Source of the DNA: Tillus elongatus
Taxonomy: Eukaryota > Arthropoda > Insecta > Coleoptera > Cleridae
DNA length: 64,000 bases
NCBI GenBank assembly: GCA_964006375.1
Contig: OZ023267.1
Span: 80,361,682-80,425,681 of the forward strand
Direction: 5' to 3'
Of the stretch, positions 20,832 through 31,266 are shown piece after piece. The notes under the pieces were generated by a model. The model searched no databases, was not told the origin of the DNA, and saw only the letters and a program-made list of their open reading frames with translations. How positions within the stretch are numbered: position 1 is the first letter of the stretch; the number at the start of each line of letters is the position of its first letter. A program made the position numbers and the translations under genes.

Positions 20832-21989
20832 TTGTTGTTTTTTTTTTAATTTCAACAACACACCACGAGGGCTTACAGCCTAAATACTATCGTACCGTGG
20901 GTGTTGACAAGGAGGAAAAAGGCAGCTTGTTAATTCTGGACTTGAAGGTTTGGAGGTTCGAAGGGGAAGCAAAAACATGTGCCGGCAAGGAATTCCACAA
21001 CTTGGAAGTCCTCGGAACAAAAGAGCGGGCATAACAAGATGTTCTACTTCTGGTGACCTGGACAGTAAAAGGGTGCATTCGCTCTGTTCCTCTGGTAGAT
21101 CTGTTGGGGGCAGCAGGTGGGGGAACTATGGAGGAAAGCTCCTCTGAGCAGTGCCCGTGCAGATATCTATAAAAAAGAGAGAGTTCACCAACGGCACGTC
21201 GGTGGGCAAGGTATGGCAGCCTTTGGGTGAGGGTAGGGTCACCGATGAGACGTATAGCTCTCTTTTGAATGGAGTCCAGGATAGCGAGTGTAGAAGCAGC
21301 AGCGGCACCCCAGATGTGGGAGCAGTATTCGAGGTTTGGCCTTATTTGTGAAGTATAAAAGGTATAGAGATTGGCTGGTGAAAAGTATTTGCGAGCCCGG
21401 AAGAGGAAACCTAATTTCTTAGCAGCCGCTTCTGCAATTGTTGTGACATGTTGGTGCCAATTGAGATTTCAATCCACAGAAATGCCAACAAGAGAAAAGG
21501 ACTCATTACTTTGAATAACTTGGTTGTTTATTGTGATGGGTCTAGGGCTGGTGTATCTCTTGTGAGAAAGAAAGCAAGACTTCTACTTCCCCAGTCTAAT
21601 ATTTTTTGGAGATCCACAGAGACAGAACCCTCCATGAGTCTGCGATCCTCATCTAATTGGGCTAAAGAGACAGGCTTAGAATATTGTATATTTGAATGGA
21701 GGGTGCTGTCGTCCGCGTAGCTGTGAACTGGGTTGAATGTGCTAGAGAGGAGGTCATTGATGTGGAGAAGAAACAAAGTAGGGGCTAAAGCTGAACCTTG
21801 AGGAACTCCTGCATTAATTGGATACAGTTTAGAGGAATGGCCATCCACAACAACAGATATGGTCCTGTTGGAGAGGAAATTTGCTGTCGAGGTACAAAGT
21901 TTTGGTGGTGGGCCATAGGCCGGACGTTTATTAAGCAGCGCTGCGTGCCAGACCTGGTCGAATGCTTTGGATATGTCTAGAGCAACCAT
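20832..21989 (-). pseudogene. Jockey/CR1-like LINE 3' part, unit 1
   Basis: A T-run at 20833-20850 is the poly(A) tail on the minus strand. Reading minus, the sequence ends VRKLWNSLP-like (SKLWNSLPAHVFASPSNLQT), preceded by the C-terminal region and by the palm: VALDISKAFDQVWHAALLNK (motif A), AGVPQGSALAPTLF (motif B) and SYADDSTLHS (motif C). A 29-base deletion near 21580 and other breaks make it nonfunctional. It stops at the duplication boundary instead of at a natural end. Confidence 0.85.
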
Positions 21990-22249
21990 CCGGCACAGGC
22001 ACATTAGGGGTGGTGTACTGGAAGCATATCCCCTACACTGCGGACAATATGCATACAGAGCAGGAGTCTCAACAGAAACAGCACTGCACCTACTGTTGGT
22101 GAATCTGGAGAATACGCTGGAGAACAGGGAGGTGGCGCTGGGGGCCTTCCTAGACATGGAGGGGGCCTTCAGCAACACCTCATTCGGATTGGTTCTGGCA
22201 GCTGTCAGGGAGCGTGGAATAGGGGAGACCTGCTGCAGGTGAATCGCTT
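21990..22249 (+). pseudogene. LOA/R1-like reverse transcriptase segment, unit 2
   Basis: Same segment as 19973-20285, with the unexpanded motif A (GAFLDMEGAFSNTSF) and without the stop at YPLH that unit 1 carries (CTGAGG versus CTGCGG). It is therefore closer to the ancestral sequence. Confidence 0.85.
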
Positions 22250-22254
22250 CCATG
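22250..22254. repeat. Copia target duplication, left copy in unit 2 (CCATG)
   Basis: Matches 28482-28486 exactly and sits against the LTR at 22255. Confidence 0.85.
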
Positions 22255-22493
22255 TGTTGTAATTAGATTTATTTTCTATAATTATATTTGCAAAAGTTAA
22301 TATCAAAACGAGTATCCATTTTATTGTTTTGACAGTTGAAAAACAGTAAAAGTCAAGTTGACAGATTGCTTGAACTACAATGTAAAATATGTATAAGTAA
22401 GCCTGAAAAACCACAGAGAGAATGAAAGTAAGTACAGAATAATGTCATCTATAGTTTAAAGCAATTAACACCATGAAAACACAAACTTCAACA
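22255..22493 (-). repeat. Copia 3' LTR, unit 2
   Basis: 239 bases, duplicate of 20291-20529. Confidence 0.92.
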
Positions 22494-22794
22494 CTTTCCC
22501 TTGTTAATTGAATTGAAAAACTATCATCATATGTAAATTAAAAAGGTGTATTTTATGAAAGTCCCATCTTGACACACAAAATCTTCAATGTCGTGGTTTG
22601 CAATGGTTTTGTCATAATGTCAGCAATCTGATTTTCTGTAGAGACAGATTCAACCTCTAGCACTCCTTCGATTACTTTTTCGCAGATGAAGAAATGATTT
22701 CTATCGATATGTTTGGTTCAACTGTGATACTCTGGATTCTGTGCCAATTTCAGAGCTGCTTCATTGTCCATTTGTAGTCGTGGGACATGACAGT
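22494..22794 (-). pseudogene. Copia RNase H C-terminus, unit 2
   Basis: Duplicate of 20530-20831, with a few substitutions (for example TCAGCAATCTG for TCAACAATCTG). Confidence 0.85.
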
Positions 22795-24430
22795 TTTTTT
22801 TTTGTTTTTTTTTGTTTTAATTTCAACTACACACCACGAGGGCTTCAGCCTAAATACTGTCGTACTGTGGGTGTTGACAAGGAGGAAAGAGGCAGCTTGT
22901 TAATTCTGGACTTGAAGGTTTGGAGGTTCGAAGGAGAAGCAAAAACATGTGCCGGCAAGGAATTCCACAACTTGGAAGTCCTCGGGACAAAAGAGCGGGC
23001 ATAACAAGATGTTCTACGTCTGGAGACCTGGACAGTAAAAGGGTTAATTCGCTCTGTTCCTCTGGTAGATCTGTTGGGGGCAGCAGGTGGGGGAACTATG
23101 GAGGAAAGCTCCTCTGAGCAGTGCTCGTGCAGATATCTATAAAAGAGAGAGATGTCACCAACGGCACGTCGGTGGGCAAGGGATAGCAGCCTTTGGGTGA
23201 GGGTAGGGTCACCGATGAGAGGTATAGCTCTCTTTTGAATGGAGTCCAGGATAGCGAGTGTAGAAGCAGCAGCGGCACCCCAGATGTGGGAGCAGTATTC
23301 GAGATTTGGCCTTATTTGTGAAGTATATAAGGTATAGAGATTGCCTGGTGAAAAGTATTTGCGAGCCCGGAAGAGGTAACCTAATTTCTTAGCTGCCGCT
23401 TCTTCAATTGTTGTGACATGTTGGTGCCAATTGAGATTTCAGTCCACAGAAATTGCCAACAAGAGAAAAGGACTCATTACTTTGAATAACTTGGTTGTTC
23501 ATTGTGATGGGTCTAGGGCTGGTGTATCTCTTGTGAGAAAGAAAGCAAGACTTAGTTTTGGTGGGGTTGAATTGTACAAGATTTCTACTTCCCTAGTCTA
23601 ATATTTTTTGGAGATCCACAGAGACAGAACCCTCCATGAGTCTGCGATCCTCATCTAATTTGGGCTAAAGAGACAGGCTTAGAATATTGTATATTTGAAT
23701 GGAGGGTGCTGTCGTCCGCGTGGCTGTGAACTGGGTTGGATGTGCTAGAGAGGAGGTCATTGATGTGGAGAAGAAACAAAGTAGGGGCTAAAGCTGAACC
23801 TTGAGGAACTCCTGCATTAATTGGATACAGTTTAGAGGAATGGCCATCCACAACAACAGATATGGTCCTGTTGGAGAGGAAATTTGCTGTCCAGGTACAA
23901 AGTTTTGGTGGTAGGCCATAGACCGGAAGTTTATTAAGCAGCACTGCGTGCCAGACCTGGTCGAATGCTTTGGATATGTCTAGAGCAACCATCTGGGATT
24001 CACCGTGTTATTCCATAGACTTGTTCCAAGAATGGGTGACAAAGGAAAGGAGGTCGGCAGTCGATCTGCGCTGACGGAATCCATACTGCCTGTCGTGGAT
24101 TAGACTGTGTTTTTCAAGAAATTTTAGTAATTCGGTGTTTATATACTTTTCCATCACTTTAGAGACGACTGAAAGGAGAGAAATAGTCCTGTAGTTGCTA
24201 GGAAGCGCTTTGGATTCTTTCTTGGGGATGGGTTGTACTCGAGCAATTTTCCAGTTACTAGGGAATACGCCTTTATTATAAGATATCTGAAACAGACGAG
24301 TCAGGACAGGAGCAAGCTCTGGTGCGCATTTTTTGAGAACAATTGCTGGGGTCTCGTCAAGGCCAGAGGCTTTCCTGGTATTAAGATAAGAGAGCATCTT
24401 TCGTACCTTTTTAGTTTTGAAAATGATATC
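22795..24430 (-). pseudogene. Jockey/CR1-like LINE inserted in copia, full right side
   Basis: Poly(A) tract (T-rich on plus) at 22795-22818. Reading minus from 24430: KMLSYLNTRKASGLDETPAI, SYNKGVFPSNWKIARVQPIP, NYRTISLLSVVSKVMEKYI, YGFRQRRSTADLLSFVTHSW, then the palm motifs VALDISKAFDQVWHAVLLNK and GVPQGSALAPTLFLL. The element lacks its ORF1 and endonuclease. Its 5' edge coincides with that of a separate plus-strand copy at 40241. In-frame breaks occur after motif C. It interrupts the copia RNase H between EITIM and the DNEAAL motif. Confidence 0.88.
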
Positions 24431-24826
24431 CGTCATTATTGTTATTTCTCTAACAAGCCTACTCAGCCAAATGATTTCTTTGGTTGCTTCATTGGCTGCT
24501 ACTAGTTCAGCTTCTGCTGTAGAAGTAGCTACTGACAATTGTCTCTTGCTTAGTCATGAGATAGCTCCTCCTGCATACGCAATTAGGACTCCTGAAGTTG
24601 ATCTTCCTGTTTTAGTGCAACCTCCAAAATCTGCATCGCTGAAGCACTCTAAAACCCCTTTGTTCAAGTTACGTCGATAATTTATGCTGTATTCTATTGT
24701 TCCAGCTATGTATCGAAATACTCTTTTAACATTTGCAATGTCTTCTTTTGTAGGATTTTCTAACGATCTTGAGAGAAAAGCAACGCTAAAAGCTAGATCC
24801 GGTCTCGTAGCAAGCATCAAATACAT
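24431..24826 (-). pseudogene. Copia RNase H
   Basis: Frame reads YLMLATRPDLAFSVAFLSR, VKRVFRYIAGTIEY, CFSDADFGGCTKTGRSTSG, and, in the next frame, SVATSTAEAELVAANEATKE with IIWLSRLV. These are the ordered RNase H motifs of copia pol, including the Asp of SDADFGG and the Glu of STAEAEL. The segment is cut by the LINE at 24430. Confidence 0.88.
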
Positions 24827-24964
24827 TAAAGTTCCAACTGCTTGTCTGTATGGAAAGTTTTAACTGTTTCGTCAACTTTCCCTGACTGTGATGTTGCGGT
24901 GCCTTTTAACATTGGTGTTGAAACTAGTCTACACCCATTAAAGGTGAAGCGTTTTAAAATCTTC

Positions 24965-25793
24965 TTAGCGTGTGCACTTTGACTGACTCGAATGAGGCCA
25001 TCGGCCTGTTCGATTTGCTGGCTTGGAGATAATCTTGAATTCTGATTGCAGAATATTTAAAAACTCTTTTAATTCCTTCTCATAATTAGCTGAAACCATT
25101 CCATCATCGACATATAAAGCTAATATTAAACGAATTCCATGCACAATTCGTATGTAAAGACAAGGATCTGCTTTACTTTGTTTAAGTCCTAGTGTTAAGA
25201 GAAATTTTCCGAAGCGATGGTACCAGCACCTTGGTGCCTGTTTAAGGCCGTACAAGCTTCTCATCAGTTGGCATACTCGGTCAGTTCCGTCACTGTATCC
25301 ATCTGGTTGCTTGGTGTATATGATTTCATCTAGTTCTCCATAGAGAAAAGCTGTCGACACATCAAACTGCTTCAAAAGCATATCTTCACTTGCAGCTATA
25401 CTTATGATAGAACGGATCGTTGCCATTCCTGCTACTGGACTAAATGTTTGATTATAATTTTTACCTCGACGTTGAGCACATCCCTTTACAACCATATGTG
25501 CTTTGTATTTATCTATTATACCATCTGGATGTCTTTACGCGATAAACCCACTTACATGGCAGTACTCTTGCTCCATGTGGTAGTTTCGTTAATATTCCTT
25601 TAAAGTTTTAAAGAACTCATTTCAATGTCAATGGCCTTTTTCCACTCCATTTTTGCCTCGCTATTAATGGCTTCTTCATAGGACTCTGGATCAGCAGATG
25701 GATTGATTATGCTTTCAGCAGCCATAATCATTGAGATACTTTGGAATCTTCAAAGTTGAGGGATCTCTCAGACTTCTTGATTGTGTTTGACCA
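24965..25793 (-). pseudogene. Copia reverse transcriptase
   Basis: The open part 24965-25495 gives MVVKGCAQRRGKNYNQTFSP, LKQFDVSTAFLYGELDEIIY (motif A), LMRSLYGLKQAPRCWYHRF (motif B) and LALYVDDGMVSA (motif C). The stretch 25500-25793 adds the lead-in EAINSEAKMEWKKAIDIEM, with stops. The Asp pair of YVDD is intact. A short gap with frame changes lies between 24965 and 24826. Confidence 0.9.
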
Positions 25794-26834
25794 TCAGAAT
25801 TTGTAGTAGTACTGGATTTTTCTTTTTTCTTCAGCATCTTCAAAGTCGTCTTCTGATTCGCAGCTTTCATCTAGCTTAACTGATACGTCAGCACCTTTCT
25901 CATTTGAAAATGAAGTTTTCAAAGACACGTCTACTTTCTTTAGACACATTCCTAGCGTTTCTTGAAAAACTACATCTCTGGATGTGATAACTTTCTTGTT
26001 TTTTTTGATATAAATTCTATGCCTCTCATCACCATCATATCCAACTAGGTAGCCCTTTATTGCTTTTTTATCCATTTTCTTGCGTTTTTTAGATGGAATA
26101 TGGACAAAACAAATACAACTTATCACACGAAAGTGTTTTATTCTTGGTTTCTTTCCCATCCAAAGTTCATATGGACTCTTACCATCAACAGGTGATGTTC
26201 CAGTTCTATTTAAAACATACACCACAGAATTTACTAGTTCTGCCCAAATAGCTTCAGGATAATTGATATCTTGATTTGAATATTTGAAAGTTCGTGCCAT
26301 TTCTATGACAGTACGATTGTCACGTTCACTGCAGCCATTTTGCTCAGGTGTATACGGTGCAGTCAGTCTCTGTGTTATACCATGTTCTTTCAGGATGGAT
26401 CTCACATCTTCGTTATCAAATTCACCACCTCCATCGCTCAATAACTCTTTTATTAAGTGGCCTTGTTGTTTTGCATGAACAAGCATTTGTACTAATGCTT
26501 CCTTGACTTCTGACTTGTGTTTGAGCATGAAACCATAGCGGAATTTTGTGTAGTTATCTTTGAACTCAACAAAGAATCTCTTCTTGCCAAACGATTCGTG
26601 AAAAGGCCCAACTGCATCAGCTGATATTAACTCACCAGGAACAAAAGCCCCTCTCGTAGTGCCAAAAGGTAGGCGGTGAGCTTTACCATAGACACAGGGC
26701 TCGCAGAGGTCTCTATTTAAAGTGACATCAATACCCAGTTCCTTGGCTAGTAAAGCTTTAACGTGTCGCTTATCTTGATGCCCAAATCTTTCATGATAAG
26801 AGTTGTAATAATGAACTGTCTGCAAGTGCAACAT
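25794..26834 (-). pseudogene. Copia integrase
   Basis: A 346-codon open frame. It begins with the zinc-binding part YHERFGHQDKRHVKALLAKE and CEPCVYGKAHRLPF, then the core: SADAVGPF (first Asp), LLSDGGGEFDN (second Asp), YTPEQNGCSERDNRTVIEMA (Glu), and SPYELWMGKKPRIKHFR with IKGYLVGYDGDERHRIY after it. The DDE triad is present. The acidic tail EDDFEDAEEKRK comes just before a stop. In copia elements this enzyme inserts the DNA copy. Confidence 0.92.
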
Positions 26835-27309
26835 TTACATTTTGCTCAGCAGCTATAGGTCTTATGAGAGCATGAAACAGGGTACCACCTACCTCACGTG
26901 TTCCGCATAGCACAATTTTGCCATTCACTTTAAGACAACACTTTGTAGGCGTAGATTCAAACTTACTGTCCTTATTCAAATCTTGTGCTGCTAATACGGA
27001 AAATAGATTTTTTGATATGTCAGGAACGTACCACACATCTTGCAAGGTTAGAACTATATTTTTATCATTAACTGTAGACAAAATCTTTATAGTTCCCTGA
27101 CCAAACGCTCTGAGTTTTTCTTGTCCTGCAGCTTTAATGGTACACTGACCTTGTAACTCTTTAAAATCTATGAAGTGATCAAAAATATTCTTTACGTGTT
27201 TTGTTGCGCCATTGTCGATCCACCAAACTGTTGAATCACTTTCTTGTGTATGGCTATCAGAAACACAACGAACTATTGCAACATCAAGTGCATTGATTTG
27301 GCCATGCAA
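26791..27309 (-). pseudogene. Copia protease and gag-pol linker
   Basis: Frame reads STVWWIDNGATKHVKNIFDH: copia proteases have Asp-Ser-Gly-Ala here, so the Asn in place of Ser is a deviation next to the catalytic Asp. Then come LQDVWYVPDISKNLFSV, a hallmark of the copia protease/linker, and CGTREVGGTLFHA before the integrase. Confidence 0.87.
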
Positions 27310-27329
27310 TTTGTCTGGAACAGTTTTAT

Positions 27330-28130
27330 TCTTAGGTGGCCGTCCATCTGCTATCCACTTACAGCACTGTTTGACCCAATGACCCCTTCTATGACAATAG
27401 TTACAGACTCTTGTTTATTTGGTTTCTTGATATTTGCCTGTTTTTGTTTGTCTGAATTTGCTATTAGAGCCTCTTGTGCGAACTTTTCACTATTAGCAAC
27501 TGATTTCTTCATGTTTCTTTCAAATAAACATAACTGAACTGTCAGCTCATCAAAGGTTTTCTCGGTATCTTTTGTCAGAATCATCCAACTGGATCTAAAC
27601 ATTTCAAAGCTATCTGGTAGAATAAACAATGTTTTGCAAACTAGCAGCAAGTCTGGTAACTTATTTTCGTTTTTAGCTTTAAGACCATTATTTAATTCCG
27701 TCCACAAACTTCTCAACTTTGCAATATGTGTTGAAATGTCATCTCCATGCGACCGTGAGAACGCAAAGAACTCATTGCATAATTTGAATAACTGATCCTT
27801 CGATGATGCCTCTAATTGATCTTTCAATGCTTCCCAAGCATCATAAGCAGTCTCTTTGTCCATTATCTTCTCATAAACTGCGTCAGTGACTGAACTTGTG
27901 ATCATCGATTTCGCATAACTATTCGCCTTTCGATATAATTCGCTATCTTCTTTGTATTGTTTCCTTTCATCTGCAGTTGCTGAAGCGGCAAGCTCTGCAG
28001 GTTTCTCTAGTTTCTTGTCGATAACATCAAGGGCGCCTTCATAACAATCAAGGATGTCACGCATTTTTCGTTTCCACATTGGCCAATCCGACTTGGCAAT
28101 TAAAGGTTTGATGTGCCTCTTGAAATCCAT
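27330..28130 (-). pseudogene. Copia gag, frameshifted before the zinc knuckle
   Basis: Starts at a true ATG ending at 28130 and reads DWPMWKRKMRDILDCYEGAL, KDQLEASSKDQLFKLCNEFF, ISTHIAKLRSLWTELNNGL, typical of copia gag. At about 27410 the frame is lost, but the next frame contains CNYCHRRGHWVKQC, a complete CX2CX4HX4C zinc knuckle, so a single frameshift explains the break. It lies 110 bases after the 5' LTR. Confidence 0.9.
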
Positions 28131-28226
28131 TGTCTGGCTATTTCAATGATACTTCACACAAATCACAAACTAAAAATATATACTCAGCCTGACTTATTAA
28201 CTTTTAATCCACGCAGTTTGGAGTTA

Positions 28227-28240
28227 CTGAACCCATAACC
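28227..28240 (-). promoter_or_regulatory. Copia primer-binding site
   Basis: On the minus strand GGTTATGGGTTCAG directly follows the 5' LTR. Drosophila copia is known to prime from an internal initiator-methionine tRNA fragment with GGTTATGGGCCCAG; this copy differs at two bases. Confidence 0.7.
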
Positions 28241-28481
28241 TGTTGTAATTAGATTTATTTTCTATAATTATATTTGCAAAAGTTAATATCAAAACGAGTA
28301 TCCATTTTATTGTTATGACAGAGTTGAAAAACAGTAAAAGTCAAGTTGACAGATTGCTTGAACTACAATGTAAAATATGTATAAGTAAGCCTGAAAAACC
28401 ACAGAGAGAATGAAAGTAAGTACAGAATAATGTCATCTATAGTTTAAAGCAATTAACACCATGAAAACACAAACTTCAACA
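28241..28481 (-). repeat. Copia 5' LTR
   Basis: 241 bases; differs from the 3' LTR copies by a 2-base insertion (GACAGAGTTG versus GACAGTTG) and a few substitutions, implying a fairly recent insertion. Confidence 0.92.
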
Positions 28482-28486
28482 CCATG
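28482..28486. repeat. Copia target duplication, right copy (CCATG)
   Basis: Matches 22250-22254. It joins directly to the resumed LOA/R1-like LINE. Confidence 0.85.
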
Positions 28487-30290
28487 CTCAGGAAGAGGGC
28501 GGTGTTCTGCTGGCGGGGTGTCCGCAAGGGAGCGATCTGTCTCCCTTGCTCTGGTGCCTAGTCGTGGACGGCCTGCTGGGGAGGCTCTCGAGAGGGGGGT
28601 ATGAGGTACAGAGCTATGCAGACGACATTGTCATCATAGTCCAAGGAAAGGTTACACAGTCAGTGTGGGAGCGCATGCAGACAGCACTGAAAGTGGTGGA
28701 AGGGTGGACGGTTGGTCAAGCACTCGGGGTGAGCCCCGAGAAATCAACGGTCATACTGTTTATGAGGAGAAGGAGTGGGAGAGCCGCAGAACTCTCACTC
28801 TATACGGTAGGAACATTCCAATGGCCAGGGAGGTAAAATATCTTGGGGTCGTATTGGACTCTCAGCTAACCTGGAATGGTGACGTTGAAAAAAATACTGC
28901 GTAAGGCAGTCATGACCTTAGCCGTCACTAGGCGGCTATATGGAATAACGTGGGGACTAAGACCTAGTATGGCCCACTGGCTGTATACAAGGTTTGTCAG
29001 ACCATCGTTAACATACGCGGCACTGGTCTGGTAGTCTAAGGTGACACAATCCAGTGCCAAACAAAAACTAGGCAAGATCCAAAGGATGGCTGGCCTCGGC
29101 ATCACAGGGGTCATGTTTTCAACCCCAACAGCCGCCATGGAGGTGTTGCTGGATCTGCCCCCCCCCCCCCCCACACACACACACACACACACACACACTT
29201 AGTTATTATGGGGGAGGCCAGGCTAGGACTATACAGACTAGCCTGCAATGCTATACTGGATCAACCCAGGCTTCAGGGACCACTGCAAAATTCAGAAGAT
29301 CGTGTAGGAGCCCATGCTTGAAATGAGGTCAGACTTCGCGAGCCCGCGAATCTGCAAGGAAAACAGTAGAAATGCCCGACTGCGAGGCATGGCGGGAGGA
29401 GACGCCGCGCATACCACGGGACGCGCTCGTCTGGTTCACGGACGGATACGGATAGGAACGTGGGACGGGGGCAGGTGTTTATTCGGAAGGACCGAGGGTA
29501 AGTAATAGTATTTCCCTCAAAACCAATGGAGGGAACAAGAGGAGGGGCTACACCAACAAGCGGATCCTCATAGCCACAGACAGCCAGGCAGCCCTTAAGG
29601 CCCTAAGTAGCCCACGGGTAAATTCCTGGGTGGTGAGTGAGTGCCGTGACGAGACGAGCGACCTGGCTGGGCAGAATGAGGTCACCCTCATCTGGGTCCC
29701 GGGTCACTCGGGGGTCAAAGGCAATGAAGAAGCTGAGAGTCTCGCGAAGAGAGGGTCAGCAGAACCATTTATGGGACCAGAACCGGGTCTGGGCGTGACA
29801 AAGAGCACTGCCAGGGGAGCCATTAAGTCCTGGGCCAGAAACCAACACGAGGTGTACTGGGCAGACTGTCCAGGGCTAAGGCATGGGAAGGCAATAACTG
29901 ACGAACCCAGTTCAAAGAGAGCTGTGGAGCAGCTAAATCTTAGCAGAAGACAGCTTAGAAACATAACAGGTCTCTTGACAGGACACATGGCCGTCAAGAA
30001 ACACCTGCATAAAATGGGGCGGTTCGAGGGGGACCTCGCATGCAGACTCTGCGGCGAGGGGGAGGAATCAGCCCAGCACATCTTGTGCGAATGTAAAGCT
30101 CTGGACCGCAAACGACAACTCAGTCTAGACTGGAGACAGAGCATTATAAAACTTCACCCTACCAATCGCTGTGCAGACTACTTCAAGGCACAGTGATCTT
30201 GGAATGGGTGGAGTGAAAAGACTAAGGGCATGCACAATAAGCCAAATGTTGCAGTGCTATCGTGGCGGGAAAGCCGCGGACGAGCTCTGA
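28487..30290 (+). pseudogene. LOA/R1-like LINE: reverse transcriptase palm to RNase H and 3' end
   Basis: Continues the LINE after the copia insertion: LLWCLVVDGLLGRLSRGGYE follows motif B, then SYADDIVIIVQGKV (motif C, both Asp present) and thumb segments reading MTLAVTRRLYGITWGLRPSM and LGKIQRMAGLGITGVM. At 29158-29198 a C-run plus (AC)n interrupts the coding. The open frame 29630-30196 gives an RNase H end, LIWVPGHSGVKGNEEAESLA, and a cysteine-containing C-terminus, CRLCGEGEESAQHILCECKA. The RNase H places it in the I/LOA-like group more than in classic R1. The 3' end lies near 30290. Confidence 0.85.
29158..29198. repeat. C-run plus (AC)n inside LINE coding sequence
   Basis: About 15 C then 13 AC units, splitting a conserved leucine-aspartate-leucine-proline segment of the reverse transcriptase; coding similarity resumes on both sides. 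Confidence 0.95.
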
Positions 30291-31035
30291 GGGAGAAAAA
30301 AACTCTTAATGTGGACGCACACATACATTTCGTACGCAATATAATGGCCATACATACTCCCAGATTTAGTAAACTTGATTATTCTTCTCTTCGTCAAGCC
30401 TAATACAAACAAACCAGTCCAGTTTATTTTTAGGACTGGTTTATTTACCGTTGGGTGTAATTCAAAAGGACAGCAATGTCTATATGAAAAAAAGTTATGC
30501 TTGTGGGGTTTCTTATACACTACATGCACAGTCCCTATTTAGGGGGCCTTCACAGAACGCGCGCCTCAATCGTAATTGTGGGACCTGACTTTACGCCAAT
30601 TATTTTACAAACGAGCGTGTTTATAGAGGTTCGGCGTTAATTATCCATATCTGCTAATGTATCTGCGACCACGACTCATCCCAGATAGCAAGACCCAGAA
30701 AGTAGGTGTTTTTCAGTGTACCCATAATCATACGAGCACATGTAATAAAAAATCGGGGTAGTCTTGTAACAAAAAATAAGATTTGAGGATTCTTATGATT
30801 TTTCTTTACATGACCTGGAAATATTGATCGAATTTATTCCAACTTAGTGCTGCTCCTTCTATACACCCTATATGTAATATAATTAACTTTACATAAATAA
30901 AAGCAAATGTAAACCTAAAGAACTTTAAGCTTTTCTCCTTAACACATTTATTGGACAACAGTCATACCAGCAGCCCCTTCAACTTGACGTGGTCTACTTT
31001 GAATGACTTCAAGGCATGTGGTGGCCATGCCCTTT
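30291..31035. other. Unassigned interval with a perfect hairpin
   Basis: No gene. AAACCAGTCC and GGACTGGTTT near 30411-30442 form a perfect stem with a short A+T-rich loop. The last 60 bases may be the LOA-like LINE 3' flank cut by copy C. Confidence 0.5.
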
Positions 31036-31168
31036 GTATTAGTGAATTTTCTTTAAAAAAAAATCACTAATGAGGAGATCCCGACTTTTGAATTTTGAAA
31101 AAATTTCTTCAAATGAGCGCTAACTAGGCCCCCCAGAACACATCCGGGGTCAGTTTCAATTTTTATAT

Positions 31169-31266
<98 letters not shown>

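Larger units (their letters stand above)
19973..21989. repeat. 2-kb tandem duplication, unit 1
   Basis: Begins CCGGCACATTAGGGG and ends GAGCAACCAT. It matches 21990-23992 over its whole length, with scattered substitutions, a 63-base excess from the 21-bp expansion, and a 29-base deletion near 21580. It spans LOA-like LINE, copia 3' LTR, copia RNase H end and jockey/CR1-like LINE. Confidence 0.9.
21990..23992. repeat. 2-kb tandem duplication, unit 2
   Basis: Matches 19973-21989. At the junction CCGGCACAGGCACATT replaces CCGGCACATT, a 6-base slip at the join. Beyond 23992 the LINE continues upstream without a break, so unit 2 is joined to the original right flank. Confidence 0.9.

Noticed and set aside
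21528..22253. A 241-codon minus-strand frame reading through two elements
   Set aside because: It fuses antisense LOA-like sequence to the jockey/CR1-like reverse transcriptase across the duplication junction; a chance chimera.
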